Made by a program: the position numbers and the translations under genes. From NCBI RefSeq assembly GCF_035046485.1, contig NC_085138.1, forward strand, positions 426,361,265 through 426,425,264: a stretch of 64,000 bases of DNA, given 5' to 3'. Below the pieces are notes generated by a model. It was not told where the DNA came from, ran no database searches, and saw only the letters and a list, made by a program, of their open reading frames with translations. Positions 10,559-21,892 of the stretch are shown piece by piece. Positions within the stretch are counted from its first letter, which is position 1. Every line of letters starts with the position of its first letter. The DNA comes from Aedes albopictus (Eukaryota > Arthropoda > Insecta > Diptera > Culicidae).

Positions 10559-11121
10559 CAGAGATGCCAGATATACAGATTTTTCTGTATTATACAGATT
10601 TTTGACCTTCCATACAGACAAGATACAGAGTACAGCAAAATACAGATTTTTTAAATGTGATACAGATTTCTACAGAAAGCATAAAATTTAAATTAATTTT
10701 CAATGAATTCAATAAAAACTTTGTTAATTGCTGCTTAAACTTTGAAGAATTTATGAAAATTTGTATATTTTCACATATGTTTTAGAAAAATAAATACTAG
10801 TAAAAATTAAAAATCGTCAAAAAGTAGTATATTTTTGTTAGTTTGGGGCTGTCCATAAACCACGTGGTCATGAGAGGGGGGGGGGGGGGGGTTCGGCCAA
10901 TGACCATTTTGTATGGACAAATAAAATTTTTTGTATGGACCAATGACCACGCGGGGGGGGGGGGGGGGTTGAAAAGTCCCAAAAAAATGACCACGTGGTT
11001 TATGGACAGCCCCTTTCTATTGAAATTTAGGACTGCCGGTGTCTGCTATACACTCAAACACGACGATACAGAAAAATCTGTATTGATACAGATTTTTGAT
11101 GAAAATAATCTGGCATCGCTG
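10559..11121. mobile_element. 8-bp-duplication (hAT-like) MITE with 'atacagattttt' motifs, copy 1, split by another MITE
   Basis: Ends CAGAGATGCCAGAT and ATCTGGCATCGCTG are inverted, and the element is flanked by the 8-bp direct repeat tcccggaa (10551-10558 and 11122-11129). The 8-bp duplication with CA..TG ends fits the hAT class. The interior repeats 'atacagattttt' several times in both orientations. A 3-bp MITE is inserted at 10845-11013, so the insertion order is clear. Confidence 0.85.
10845..11013. mobile_element. 3-bp MITE (PIF/Harbinger-like), copy 2
   Basis: Same ends and G-run core as copy 1, here flanked by TTT on both sides. It is inserted inside the hAT-like MITE. The frames across it are palindrome artefacts. 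Confidence 0.85.
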
Positions 11122-11299
11122 TCCCGGAATCAAAAAGGCCCATGGAGTGACAAAATCTTTTAGCTACGTCACTCCCAACGTTGGTGTTATACTAAAACAC
11201 TTACACTCATACCAACACATCTACATGATCTACTCAAATACACTTACACAATCTAAATTTTGCCGCATCACTCGCTTATAGTAAATCCCCTATCAACCA

Positions 11300-11425
11300 A
11301 TTCCAAATATCCAACTCCTTGACACCTATGGGGGCGCCGGTGAGTCGCTGGCCTTTCATAAAGTAGGTATCATATCATCACATCCTTTCCTATCCTCGTA
11401 ACGGAGAAGATGGGCGTGGCCAGCA
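11300..11425. repeat. Second copy of the 'ggtgagtcgctggc' repeat
   Basis: Diverged direct copy of the sequence at about 10315-10440. It shares ccaactcctt, ggcg-ccggtgagtcgctggc and the tcctatcctcgtaacg-like end. Confidence 0.5.
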
Positions 11426-11574
11426 ATGGAAGTTTTCATGTCTTTTTTACTTCAACCTCTGATTGGAAAGCTGTTCCTTCCCAAACAGCATTCCATTAGC
11501 AATTAGAATGAGAGTATTAAAGTTTTAACATGACAACTTTCAGTATGCAATCTACGAATTACTCCGTTACCACG

Positions 11575-11975
11575 CAACGCAACGCAGGAATTTCTCTGGG
11601 ATGACCTCTCTAGAACTTTTTGCTAGGATTTCTCCAATTATTCTTGATCTAGCATCTAGCATCTAGCTATTCCTGCTGAAACATCTATATGGATTTCTCC
11701 CGGGATTCACCCTGGGGTTTTTTTTTTCAGTCATTCTTTCAGGATTTCAATAAAGATACTTCAAGGGATTCCTCTTTGTATTCTTATTGGAAATCCACTT
11801 CTGATTCCTTTGAGGATTTCTGCCCCTGGAATTCTGCTGTGAGAGACATCGTTTTGGGAATGCTTCGAGAAGTTTTGCTGGGATTCTTCAAGCAATACTT
11901 GTTGAAAATCCTTTAGGAATTCCTGGAGGATTCTCAAGAGCAATAACTCACAGGAGTCAATGAAGGAAGAAATCC
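11575..11975. repeat. TTCC-type diffuse repeat tract
   Basis: Same low-order repeat, here rich in ggattcttcaag and gaattcctgg phrases. The frame at 11689-11916 is low-complexity. Confidence 0.6.
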
Positions 11976-11978
11976 TGG

Positions 11979-12110
11979 CAGTCGAGTCAAGTACAAGACA
12001 CTGAAGACGACCTTACAGTTGAGGTCGAAATACGTATCTGTCAAAGGATGCAAATTCTTAGTGGAATTCAAAGGAACCGTACTTAACCCGATTTTCTTTT
12101 ATTTACAGAT
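11979..12110 (+). repeat. 'gacactgaagacgacc' dispersed repeat, copy 1
   Basis: This segment matches 56677-56795 in the same orientation over about 120 bp (cactgaagacgacct, acagttgaggtc, caaattcttagtggaatt, gtacttaa-ccgattttcttt). It is a dispersed element end of unknown class, embedded in TTCC-type repeat in both places. Confidence 0.6.
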
Positions 12111-12129
12111 ATTCCCCTAACAAGCCCAG

Positions 12130-12465
12130 GTTAATCATCATCATCCTGGCAGGAGTTCATGACGAAATTTCAGTAAAATATCTGGAGGTATTCCGAGAGG
12201 AATTCCTAGAACAATCCTAGTAGAAATCCCTAACGGAAGCACCGAAGCAATTTCCAGAGGGATCCTTGGACAGAAATTTTTAGCTGAATCAGGCATTGCT
12301 GGAAAAATTACTAGAGGATTTCTCAGAAGATTTATGAAGTAGATTCTCTAGGGACTACTCTAGGAATACCTGCTGGTGTTCCTCCAAAAATTCTGGGTTT
12401 CCTCACGAAGGTCTTCTTGAAGTTACCTTGAAGAGATTTTTTAAATAATTTCCTCATGAATTGCT
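12130..12465. repeat. TTCC-type diffuse repeat tract
   Basis: Continuation of the diffuse repeat after the inserted dispersed element. Confidence 0.55.
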
Positions 12466-12680
12466 CTTTTTATTCCCATAATTTCTGCTAGGATTTCTTC
12501 AATTAATCCAACAAGAATATCTGCAATTATAATTCTTGAGAGACCTCTAAGAAGTTGTATAGGATTTTCTTCTGGTATTGTTTGAGAAACCCAGAAAAAT
12601 AACATGGTCTATATGTCCCAGAAGCAGTCCTGAAGAAATCGCAGAAGTAGTTCCTAGTATAACCTCTTGAGGATACCCTG

Positions 12681-13118
12681 CACTGCAAATAATTTTGTAA
12701 TATCCAGGCGCCTAACTTCTGGCAATGTATCCATTTTTGGATGTAATTTCTGCCGAATACATCGTTTTCCAACAATTATCACTCTTACCATGTACCCTGG
12801 TTGGCAACGGAAAGTGTCAACAAACCAATTCCAGCAGAAACCTAGAAGCAGCATCATATTTATCACCTTCCTTCTAACTCGGTGAAATAGCCGAGAGGCA
12901 AGGGATATGCCTCACAATCTACGGATCAGTGTACGAATCCATGCCAATATTTTATCTATAAATAATTCATCTATCGATTCGGCTCTATAGCGATTGCTAG
13001 ACCCATTTTCAAGCTGCGGCGGCTAATTTGCTGCGTGGGAAGGATGTTATCTGTACATCACTTTTTCGACTGATGTGCAGCGAAAATGATGTGATACCAC
13101 AATGATTGTTTTGCTGTG
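12681..13118 (-). mobile_element. MITE with tRNA-like core, copy 1
   Basis: Opposite-strand relative of 17880-18324. The ends cactgcaaataatt and ttgctgtg are inverted. Inside is a tRNA-Leu/Ser-like pol III pattern: A box tagccgagaggcaaggga, then a weak B box gtgtacgaatccatg. Homology with the other copy runs through both sides of the tRNA-like part, so the tRNA-like segment is an old resident of the element and not a recent insertion. The flanks are TG on both sides, not TA, probably by mutation. Confidence 0.65.
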
Positions 13119-13149
13119 TGCAGGAATACTACATATCTAAAGAATCCAT

Positions 13150-13720
13150 GAATAAATAACAGTGGTGGTTGTGGGAGGAATCCCATCAAGAATTTCTAAA
13201 GGTAAAGCCAGAAGAACTCTTTGATGAAACCTTCCAGACATTTCTGGAGGAATCTCAAGAGGAATTCCTTGAGGGATCCATGAAGGTATTTGTTTAGCAA
13301 TCCCTGCAGGAAATTCTAAAGAATCTCATAAGGCGTTTCTGGAGACAAACCTAGAGCTCTATTGCTGGAAATCCTCTTAGAAATCCTCCAAAAGTGCCTC
13401 ATATGATTCCTCTAAAGTCTAAACATTAATATTGAGATTGCTTAGGAGGTGTCTGCAAGAATTCCTTTCCATATACTTCTTCTGATTCTGCCAAGGATTC
13501 CTCCAGAGATTTTTCTGTGAGAAATTCTATAGAAATTCCGCTTGTGATTGATCCGGAGTTTTTTTTTTGTATCTACAGATATACTTGCTGCAAGATTTTC
13601 AACTTAAACTACTCCAGTAGTTACTGTCGGAAGACCTTTAAGAATTCCATGATAATTCCCAGCAGGTAATTCCTGAGGTATCTTAGCAAAACTTCCTGAC
13701 GGAGTCTTTCACAAACATCA
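13150..13720. repeat. TTCC-type diffuse repeat tract
   Basis: Same diffuse repeat, here with many gaaattct and ctcctt phrases. No gene is seen. Confidence 0.55.
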
Positions 13721-14089
13721 AAATAAATCCCAGCACTATTGCTGAAGCCAGCTAGAATTTGTTTATTAGTTTATTAGTGATTTCCACCAGCAATTACTCG
13801 GAACACTTATGGGTGGATTAATCATCAAGGTGAAAATTCCAGAATAAGAAGTTAAGTATATAAAATAAATTCTTCCAAGACATCATGCCGCTAATGTCAA
13901 TACTTGAGGCTGCAAAACATGAATTATGTTAACCCCAATACAGTGCATAGCAGGTTCCTCCGAAAATTATGTCCGGTGGCCACATCCGATAGTTCAATAC
14001 TGTTGATTAATAATGTTCGACGGTAGAAGTGTAAGTTTTAATGGAAATGGAGTGAATTCGAATTGCGTATCATTCCATCCACGGGGCTA
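13721..14089. other. Unassigned stretch
   Basis: AT-rich, without a reading frame or recognised repeat. Confidence 0.3.
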
Positions 14090-14530
14090 TCACAATGAAT
14101 TTCTCTAGAATTTCTTCATGATTTGTTTCTAGTATACCTTCAGCTGTTATTTCAGAAGTACCTTCTGGGACTGTTTCATGAATACCTCCTTTTACATATA
14201 CTTTCTAAACTTTCTCCGATTTTTTTTACCAGGATATCGTTGAAAGTCTTCCATGTGTTTTATCGTTGAAAATTTTCACCAGAAAATCCTCTTAAAATAG
14301 TCGAAAGATTTCTTGGATTATCTTTAAAATTTCCTCAAGGATAACTTGAGGAAATCCTTCAGGAATTATTTCAGGAATTAATTTATAAATTTCTACAGAA
14401 ACACCTCGATAGTACTCCCCTACAATTGTTTCAAGTGATGCTTTAGTAATTTTTACAGAGTTTCTTTGAATGTTTCTGTAAAGATTACCAAAATATCACT
14501 TGAAAAATTTGTAGAAGAGTTCTGATCGAA
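14090..14530. repeat. TTCC-type diffuse repeat tract
   Basis: Weakly repetitive sequence of the same kind (tcaggaatta, cttgaggaaa), more diverged than the tracts before it. Confidence 0.45.
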
Positions 14531-14566
14531 GTCTTATTTATTAAACACTCGTGCTAACTTGACGAA

Positions 14567-14658
14567 ATGTTCCTGAACCAACCAGGAATTGAACCCGTTA
14601 CCTTCAGCATGGTCTTGCAAAATACCTGTACCGGGTACATCATGAGCACATACAGTGA
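14567..14658 (-). mobile_element. tRNA-SINE head fragment
   Basis: The complement carries a B box (gggttcaattcctgg) preceded by a segment ending aagaccatgctgaaggtaac. The same head appears in sense at 16293-16375 and, more complete, at 44610-44757. Only the head remains, cut by the neighbouring TA-flanked element. Confidence 0.6.
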
Positions 14659-14660
14659 TA

Positions 14661-16290
14661 GACATTCGTTTAGCCGAGGCATATTTTTGCAATTTTTTTT
14701 TCGCAACTGTAATAGTTGTATGTTCTTATTATTATTATTATCTTTATTATCGAGATTTTCAGCCAGGGGCTGGTTCATCTCCATTATGTTCTAGTTTAAT
14801 TTTTGGAGGATCTTCTAGATAATTTGCATTCGCCAATGGGATGAAACAATATATTATTTGTTTTTTGGCCGTAGAATGCAAGAAAAATAGAAAATTTGCC
14901 TAGACATTCGTTTAGCCGAGTTGTACAATTTTTAGAATTCCATAATAAAAACTATTAAATTTTGAAATATATCTAACACAATCATTTTGTATGGTGACCT
15001 GCATTATAGATCGACTTTTAAATCATGAATTTTATCGTTTTTGAAAGTGTTGCCATATTAATTTTACATGCATCTCTTATAAATATGTAATAATATTGTA
15101 AATGTTTTCAAATTGAGATTTGATGTAGTTATTTTCAACGGAAGTGTTTCAAAAGATTCTAATAAAAGTATCACGACAAGTGCAGGCTGAAAATCCACGA
15201 AAAACAAAGTTTTTAACAGAAAAAAATGCTGCAAGCCATAAAAAATCACGTATTTAAGTATTGATGAAATATGATAGTATCACTTGCATAAATCGCAGCG
15301 TTTACTACTATTACGTTTTCTTGTAGCTCCTAATATCTTCCAAACTGTATTCTGGCTGAAATAACATGCATTGAACGCCTCACATTTTGAGAAATGGCAC
15401 CCAAAGTATTCAAATTTCCAGCATGAACTACTCGTTTCATAATTTAGACGTTATTTTCAAATAAATCATGTTAAAAATGAATGTGGTAACAATCTTAGAC
15501 TCATTTATCATATATTTTTCATATTGAATTATTTCATTCAATGTATTGACTATAAAATGCATTTTTGTATGAACATCTGCTTTAAAATAAACAGGGTTCA
15601 AAAATTCCGACTCTTCTAGCAGTTCTTTCGCTTGGCAGTAATTCATTTAGTTATGCGAGTATCAGACAGTTATACTTCAGAGGCATTAGGATACGTCTTT
15701 ATTTCTACACAGAACTATTTATTTTAGCTTTTATCAATCCCATTTTGATTGTTAATCAATCGAAAATCTATATACTTCATTTTCTCACGACTAAAATGAC
15801 AATAGTTTAAACGTTTCCAATAAAAACACTGTGCCATATTTTCAAAACAACTACTCTAGCTGTCTTTAGAAGGCATTTTCCTTGAATAAATTTATTTATC
15901 ATCGTTTCTCGTTATCGGGACAAATTTTTGTAATATTTCTTTGAATTTCACAAATACAAAAAAACATTTAAGGTCAATTATCTTGCTAACACGTCATAAA
16001 CTAAATGCCTTGGGGTATATCCTCGAAATATATTCACGAAACTACAAAAATTCAATTAAAAACAAATTTTTCAATTCAATCGGCTAAACGAATGTCTAGA
16101 CAAAAATGACATTTGAAGGGTTTTTATCCTCGTTTCTGTTTCAGTGTATATGTAAGTGTGATGTATCACCTTATCATAAAACAATACTAGATATACTATC
16201 ACTGCAATAAAAAAGTTTTATCCTAAAATCTTTTGAATGAGTTTTCCGACACTTTTTTGAAAACTTGTGGGCCTCGGCTAAACGAACGTC
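14661..16290. mobile_element. TA-flanked inverted-repeat element, outer copy
   Basis: Ends GACATTCGTTTAGCCGAGGC and its complement with one mismatch, flanked by TA on both sides, as for Tc1/mariner-type elements. Without the element nested inside it, only about 440 bp belong to this copy, a non-autonomous size. SINE head fragments in opposite orientation flank it on both sides. Confidence 0.75.
14903..16096. mobile_element. TA-flanked inverted-repeat element, inner copy
   Basis: Ends GACATTCGTTTAGCCGA and its exact complement, again flanked by TA, lying inside an element with the same termini. The interior is about 1.2 kb of very AT-rich DNA with no transposase frame. The small open frames (15064-15249 and 15437-15646, minus strand) have no recognised motif. 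Confidence 0.75.
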
Positions 16291-16292
16291 TA

Positions 16293-16375
16293 TCACTGTA
16301 TAGCCACTGCCACCATACTGAGGGTGACGGGTTCAATACCCGGTCGGGCCAGGAACTATTCGTAATTGAAAAAAA
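16293..16375 (+). mobile_element. tRNA-SINE head fragment
   Basis: Contains accatactgagggtgacggg followed by the B box gggttcaatacccgg and aggaactattcgtaattg. It is the sense counterpart of the fragment at 14567-14658. Confidence 0.6.
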
Positions 16376-17879
16376 AAGAAAAAGAAAATGTATCTCATGT
16401 AAGATTAAAACATACTGCTGAAGAAATGATAAAATGAGCAATAGAAAACTTGTTTTTTTTTTGGCAAATGTCGCACAATTATCCAAACAGATCATGTACC
16501 TTATTTCTCGAGCAGGTTTGTCAATTTCTACTTCGCCTTCACTCCATTGAGTTCGTTCCGAGTTATTATTTCGACAGCTAACTGTTCTACCCAGTCTTAC
16601 TGGCTCAGTTCTCAGAAACGATTTCCCTGCAATCGAAGGCTATTACAGAACAACAACAACAAAAAAACGCTGCTAGCACAATAATTCAGATGAATGAAAA
16701 CAAACTCTGTCGCTTTGTGCAGGGAATATCGGTGCAGGAAAAATAGAAATACCGTTCACTGCAGCTGATGCTGTTTGCCACCCTCACCAGATCTAGCTGA
16801 ATGGCGCGATTCTAGATGGTGGCGGTGGTGGTAGCATGCGAAAGTGTTCTCGAAGTGAATGGAACGGGTTTTTTTTTCTCGTGATACAAATATACACAAT
16901 ATGCAGTCACGGCACGGAGAAATGATAAAATTTTATGGGAATTATGTTTCCCTCTCACTTTGCCCCATATGTGTGTGCTCGAAGTGGATGCGAGTTGCAC
17001 ATTGTTGCAACATTCCTTCAAGGGCGGGGTGGGTTCGGAACACCACGAACGGTGTAAGTTTTGCATTTTTCTCTGTGAGGTCTCTAGTTTGGTCTGTAGG
17101 GATTTACCAGTGAGAAGGGGAGTGTTGCCTAAGACATCATATAACTACATTTTTAATGTAATGTGACTAAAATACAATTCATTGCAAAACCAAAAAAAAT
17201 AACAACATGCTAAACAATTATTTGTTTTAACCTGTCCCCTTCTTGGAAGAAATGAGTTCTGCTGCCTAACGACTTGAATCATTTCGACCCACATCCCCCT
17301 ACCATGAACATTTCGGTACACCAGAGAAAAGGACGCTTCCCTGAACAAAGAAAGTGATTTACAGCACAACAAGTGGGTGGTGGTTGGTTTACCATGTTGG
17401 AGAAGGGTTGACCTAGCAAAGTTAGTTGTACCAACCCACCTAGTTCGAGAATACTCAACAGGGTACCATCAGGACCCCTTTCATCGAGAGTATAGAATTG
17501 TTGCCGTTAACGTACTGCTGCCACCGATCGGTGGTAGAAAAAAAATGGGTACTGAAACGAAAGAAATTCAATGGCTGTCATAAAGTTCTTCACGGGTACT
17601 TTTCGTTCGACGGTTTTCGTGTTCGTCAATTGTTGAACCTGGTGATTATCAGTTTTTCAACAGGTGGAGATACTTGAAAAAAAAAGGGAAAATGCGATTA
17701 CTTTCCGATGAATTTCAAGGTTTCGATTATGTCGCCGAGATTGAAGTCCAGAGTGTTTTTGAGGAACACAAGAAGTTGTTGAACATTCCAGTTTCCTTTC
17801 TTGCATTTTTTTCGAAATATTTAATTAAACCAAATATGGCCAGTGTTGCCAGCTGCTATAAAAATTTTTTTCTATAGTA
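16376..17879. other. Low-repeat stretch, no gene recognised
   Basis: More balanced composition and no repeat family that I recognise. The frames at 16859-17113, 17377-17583 and 17674-17877 have no domain signatures. It could be host intergenic or intronic DNA. Confidence 0.35.
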
Positions 17880-18324
17880 CACAGCAAAAAATTTCTTGTG
17901 ATATCACATCATTTCCGCTGCACATCAGTCGCGTCGTAAAAGTGATGTACAAATTACATCCCTTCCACGCAGCAAATTAGCCGCTGCAGCTTGACAGAGG
18001 GTCTAGCAATCGCCAGAACCGGAACGATAGATGATTCATATATAAGAAAAATATTCGCATGGATCCAAACACTGATCCTTTGATTGTGAGGCATATACCT
18101 TGCCTCTCGGCTATTCCACCGAGTTAGAGAATGTATGATAAATGTGATACTGCTTCTAGGTATCTGCTGGAATGGGTTTGTTGACACTTTCTCCGGTGCC
18201 AATTACGGTGTACATGGTGAGTGTGATAATTGTTGGAAAAAGATGCAACAGAGTGAAATTACGTTCGGAATTGGATACGTCGCCAGAAATTACGCGCCTG
18301 GATATTACAAAATTATTTGCTGTG
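17880..18324 (+). mobile_element. MITE with tRNA-like core, copy 2
   Basis: The ends cacagcaaaaaattt and aaaattatttgctgtg are inverted, and TA flanks both sides (17878-17879 and 18325-18326). The tRNA-like core lies on the complement (tagccgagaggcaaggtata, then tgtttggatccatgc). It contains no protein-coding frame of note. It resembles TA-type MITEs of mosquitoes. Confidence 0.7.
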
Positions 18325-18326
18325 TA

Positions 18327-18659
18327 TGACACCAAATAGGTGAATTCGATATTTTGCCTCGAAACCGTGATATTTATAAAATTGTGAAAATCACCTTACG
18401 TGACAAATGGACAGCTCCTAAACTGTATCAGTTGTTGGCCGAATGCCGTTTGGCCCAAAAATGAATAATGAACTCATGTGATCAAGCCACTGATCTCCGT
18501 ATCAGTATAACACAACAGAACAGCCTATGATTCAAAGAAAGAAAAATCTTTGGTAAAATATTGACAGTTTCAACTAATTCCTTTGTTCCGGAGACCTTGA
18601 AAACGTGAAAATTATTTTTTGCACAAAAACACAATTTGGCCCATTCACCGCATTTTGGT
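18327..18659. other. Unassigned stretch
   Basis: Nothing recognised apart from ordinary AT-rich sequence. Confidence 0.3.
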
Positions 18660-19800
18660 ATTGTCAGACCTGGGATTTCTTTAGAAATTCCTCCAGGGAC
18701 TTTTTTTTAATGTAAGATTCATTTGGGAATTTTCTGCAGGGATTCATATAAAAACTGTCCTAGGAGTTCCTTCACAAACTTTTCGAAGGATTCTTCAAGA
18801 AGATCTCCCATGGGTTTAATTATAAATTTGACTAATAATTTCAACAATTCACAAATTTTTCCAAGGATTACCTTTAAAAAAAAAACTTCCTCATTCCTTC
18901 CATTTTTCGATGATGGAGCCTTGCTGAGACTCATCCTAGAACTCAATTGAAAAATCTTTCACGAGTCCTGAAAAAAACCTTTTAGGGCTTTCTTGAAGAA
19001 ATTCTTTCAGGGATTTCTTTGATTTTACTTCAAAAAATCATCCAGGAGACCCAAAAAAAATCAGCCAGAATTCTTTTACAAAATCTTCTAGGCAATTCTT
19101 TAAACTTAAGAATGTCCTCCAGAAACTTCTACAAGAACTCCTTAAGAAAGTCTTGCACGGATAGCTTCCAAAAATGATGCATGGATTCCTTTAGAAAATA
19201 CTTGAAGAAGTCCTTTCAAAAATCTCCATAGATTGTTCTTAAATTCATCTACGAATTTCTTCAGATTTTTTTTTCATAGAGATTCCTCCAGAAAATTTTC
19301 AAAGCATTTATCTATAAAACCTTCCATTAACTTTCTCAAAAAAAAAACTCCATGGATATTTTTTAGATAATGATTTATGCATCCGTTAAGAATCAGACAT
19401 TCAGAAGTCCTTCAAAATTTTCTCCGAACCTTTCCAAGGAATTTTCTCCAATAATTGCTTTACAAATTCTACAAGAGACAATTAAGGAAATACCCAAGAT
19501 CTCTCCACATTTTTTTCAGAAATTCCCAGAAGACACAGAATTCCTTCCAGAAATGGTTCCAAAAAGTTATTCAAAAAGTCTGGGAAAATCCTTTAAGGAT
19601 TACTTCCGATTTTTTGAACAGAATTTTTTCGAGTTACTTTAAGGGATTTTTACGGAAAGGCTAGAAGACATTCTTGAAGAGATTCCTGTAGAAATTCACA
19701 CAGAGATTTCATAAGAAATTCCACCGGATATTCCCCTATCTATTTTTTAGAAATTTCTCCAGGATTTTATCAAACGTGCCTCTTGGAATCTCTAAAGGAA
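18660..19800. repeat. TTCC-type diffuse repeat tract
   Basis: Over one kilobase of gaaattcctcc, aagaaattct and ccaagga phrases. The frames at 19370-19664 are low-complexity by-products. Confidence 0.65.
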
Positions 19801-20093
19801 TGCATGAAAAACCCTAATCAATCCACCTAGCGGTGACGGCGCCTTTCTCGTGCCTTCGAAAACACATTTCAACACAACTCAAGTGACATGTTGATGAATA
19901 TCGCACTTCCATACGTTTAACAGAAATCCATTTCATGGCACCAGAAATCATATCGTTTATCTGGCTTTTGATGTTTGAGCCTTAAACTCTTGAGAAACAG
20001 CACAATCTTGAATTTTGAGCCGACATTTTGGATTTCAGTCCGGCAGCTTGGAAAATCTGGTCGCCATTTTTGGACTCCTGGCTTCTTCCCAAT

Positions 20094-20361
20094 GGGGTCT
20101 CCAGTTAGCCTAGTGGTTGAGGCTATGGATCGCCAATCCGGAGACGGCGGGTTCGATTTCCATTCCGGTCGGGAAAATTTTCTCGACTCCCTGGGCATAG
20201 TGTATCATTGTACTTGCCTCACAATATACAATTTCATGCAATGGCAGGCAAAGGAAGCCCTTCAATTAATAACTGTGGAAGTGCTCAAAGAACACTAAGT
20301 TGAAGTGAGACAGGCCAAGTCCCATTGGGGACGTAGAGCCAAAAAAGAAGAAGAAATAGAA
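20094..20361 (+). mobile_element. Feilai-like SINE, copy 3, with target duplication
   Basis: The best-preserved copy: tctccagttagcctagtgg, GGAGACGGCGGGTTCGATT, tcacaatatacaatttcatg, ggacgtagagcc and a short A/G tail. It is flanked by the 13-bp direct repeat gcttcttcccaat (20081-20093 and 20362-20374), so the insertion boundary is exact. It landed inside the DINE-like element. Confidence 0.92.
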
Positions 20362-20868
20362 GCTTCTTCCCAATACCAGATACACCCTTATTGAATGGTT
20401 TTGGAGCCTAAACCTCCATTCAACAGCCACCATCTTGGATATTTTGGTCACCATCTTAGATATTTCAATCGTTCAGAGATCTTCCCAATACCAGATATAC
20501 CCATATTGCATGGTTTAGAGCCCGAATTACTATACAGCGCACTACTTCCGACGATATGTTTAACGCATAGAAAAGGCAGCGGAAGTCAATGAAGTTATTT
20601 CCGACACCAATTTGGTGCTGAATCCACAATACAAAAATCACCGCAGTTTGATGTGTCGCATGATGGGGCTTGGTTGTGTTTTATATACGGCTAATTCCAC
20701 CGGTGCTGGTCCGGATCACTAAAATGGCCATAGCTTCGGAATGCCTCGACCGATCTGAACCATTTTCAATAGCAAACAATTCGGTAAAATTCCGGTTCGA
20801 TTCGAGCCGTAATCCGAAAAATCGGCCAATGGGAAGTGCCTTGAAAGTGAGTGAATTTTTTTGCGCAC

Positions 20869-20908
20869 AGACATACATACATACACACACACATACACAA
20901 ATACAGAC
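20869..20908 (+). repeat. (ACAT/CA)n simple repeat
   Basis: Alternating acatacat and acacac units within the 3' part of the DINE-like element. The same simple repeat sits at the matching place in the copy at 46059-46104. Confidence 0.85.
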
Positions 20909-21059
20909 ATCATCTCAATTCGTCGAACTGAGTTGATTGGTATATGTGACTTGACCCTCCGAGCCTTCTATCGAAAATTCGTTTATTGAGTGAACATATT
21001 GCTTTTCAGTACACTTCGGTGTACGCGAAAGGCAAAAATGTTCATTTTGAGATAATAAA

Positions 21060-21205
21060 TACGAACCGATTTCAACGACCGATGGGTTATTCGACGGGGT
21101 ATATTGTCCCATTGTTTCCTATTGAAAATGGTTCGGATCGGTCAAGCCGTTCTGGAGTTATGGCCATTCAGGTGTTCCGGGCCGGTACCCCAGGATGATT
21201 TGATG
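21060..21205 (-). mobile_element. DINE-like element fragment, inverted
   Basis: The complement reads ggaacacctgaatggccataactcc...ccgatcc...ttttcaataggaaacaatgggac and matches the tail of the arrays at 45895-46010 and 20720-20780. It lies head-on to copy A. Confidence 0.7.
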
Positions 21206-21215
21206 CGACCCATCA

Positions 21216-21890
21216 AACCACTGCATTTTCGATTATCTGATGAATGGGTAAGCAGGAAAATAGTCCAAGACTTCTTGTTTCACAAAATGGGGACCACAAG
21301 CATGACCCGGAAGCACTCACACATCTTCAAAGTTCTTACCCCAACATCGCCATAACGAGGAAAATGTAGGAAATCCATCACCCCAACTTCCAAGTGCAGT
21401 TTTGGCCGTGATGGATAACGCGCAGGTACTCAAAAAAGCATCCATAAAAAGTTGGTTGGTTTCGGCTTTTTGTCTTTTTTTTAACTGTTCTCTTTTCCAT
21501 CCGCTTGCCGTGTGCCTAAAAATAGATTTCCGAGCTGCCGTTACCAACACAATCACATTCCGGTTTTGTTAGTCACAAAGATGCAGTCGTTTAAAACAAT
21601 CTGTTATTTGATGTTGAAACTACCAAATCTCTGTTTGTTTTAACCCTTATGTGGCCGGCAGGGTACCCGGGTACCCAGCACCCATTTAAAATACACGGTG
21701 TAGAAAAAAGCAAAAGTTTGCCGGCCACATAACGGTTAACAAACTGTCAAAAATTTCGTCAAATGAAAATAGTTGTATGTGATAATACATAATACATATT
21801 TGTATGTGATAAACAATGCAACAGTTCAGTTTAAACTAGAAATCAGTTTGTCGCTATAGTAAACTGAAAAATCGGTTGATTTGAACTAGA
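21216..21890. other. Unassigned stretch
   Basis: No coding signal. A palindrome-like pair, ttaacccttatgtggccggca and ccggccacataacggttaac (21640-21740), surrounds a gggtacccgggtaccc motif and may be a small inverted-repeat element of about 100 bp. Confidence 0.35.
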
Positions 21891-21892
21891 AT

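Larger units (their letters stand above)
19810..21047 (+). mobile_element. DINE/HINE-like (Helentron-derived) element, copy A
   Basis: The 5' side begins near aatccacctagcggtga with a short subterminal motif gcctttctcg (19841-19850). The 3' side ends with a perfect hairpin gtacac-ttcg-gtgtac (21009-21024) followed by gcgaaaggc, the near complement of the 5' motif. Subterminal inverted repeats, an internal tandem repeat and a 3' hairpin are the structure known for DINE-1/HINE elements, non-autonomous Helentrons. The interior holds a twofold repeat (cttcccaataccagata at about 20365 and 20500) and a Feilai insertion. I infer that the two ends belong together. Confidence 0.5.
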
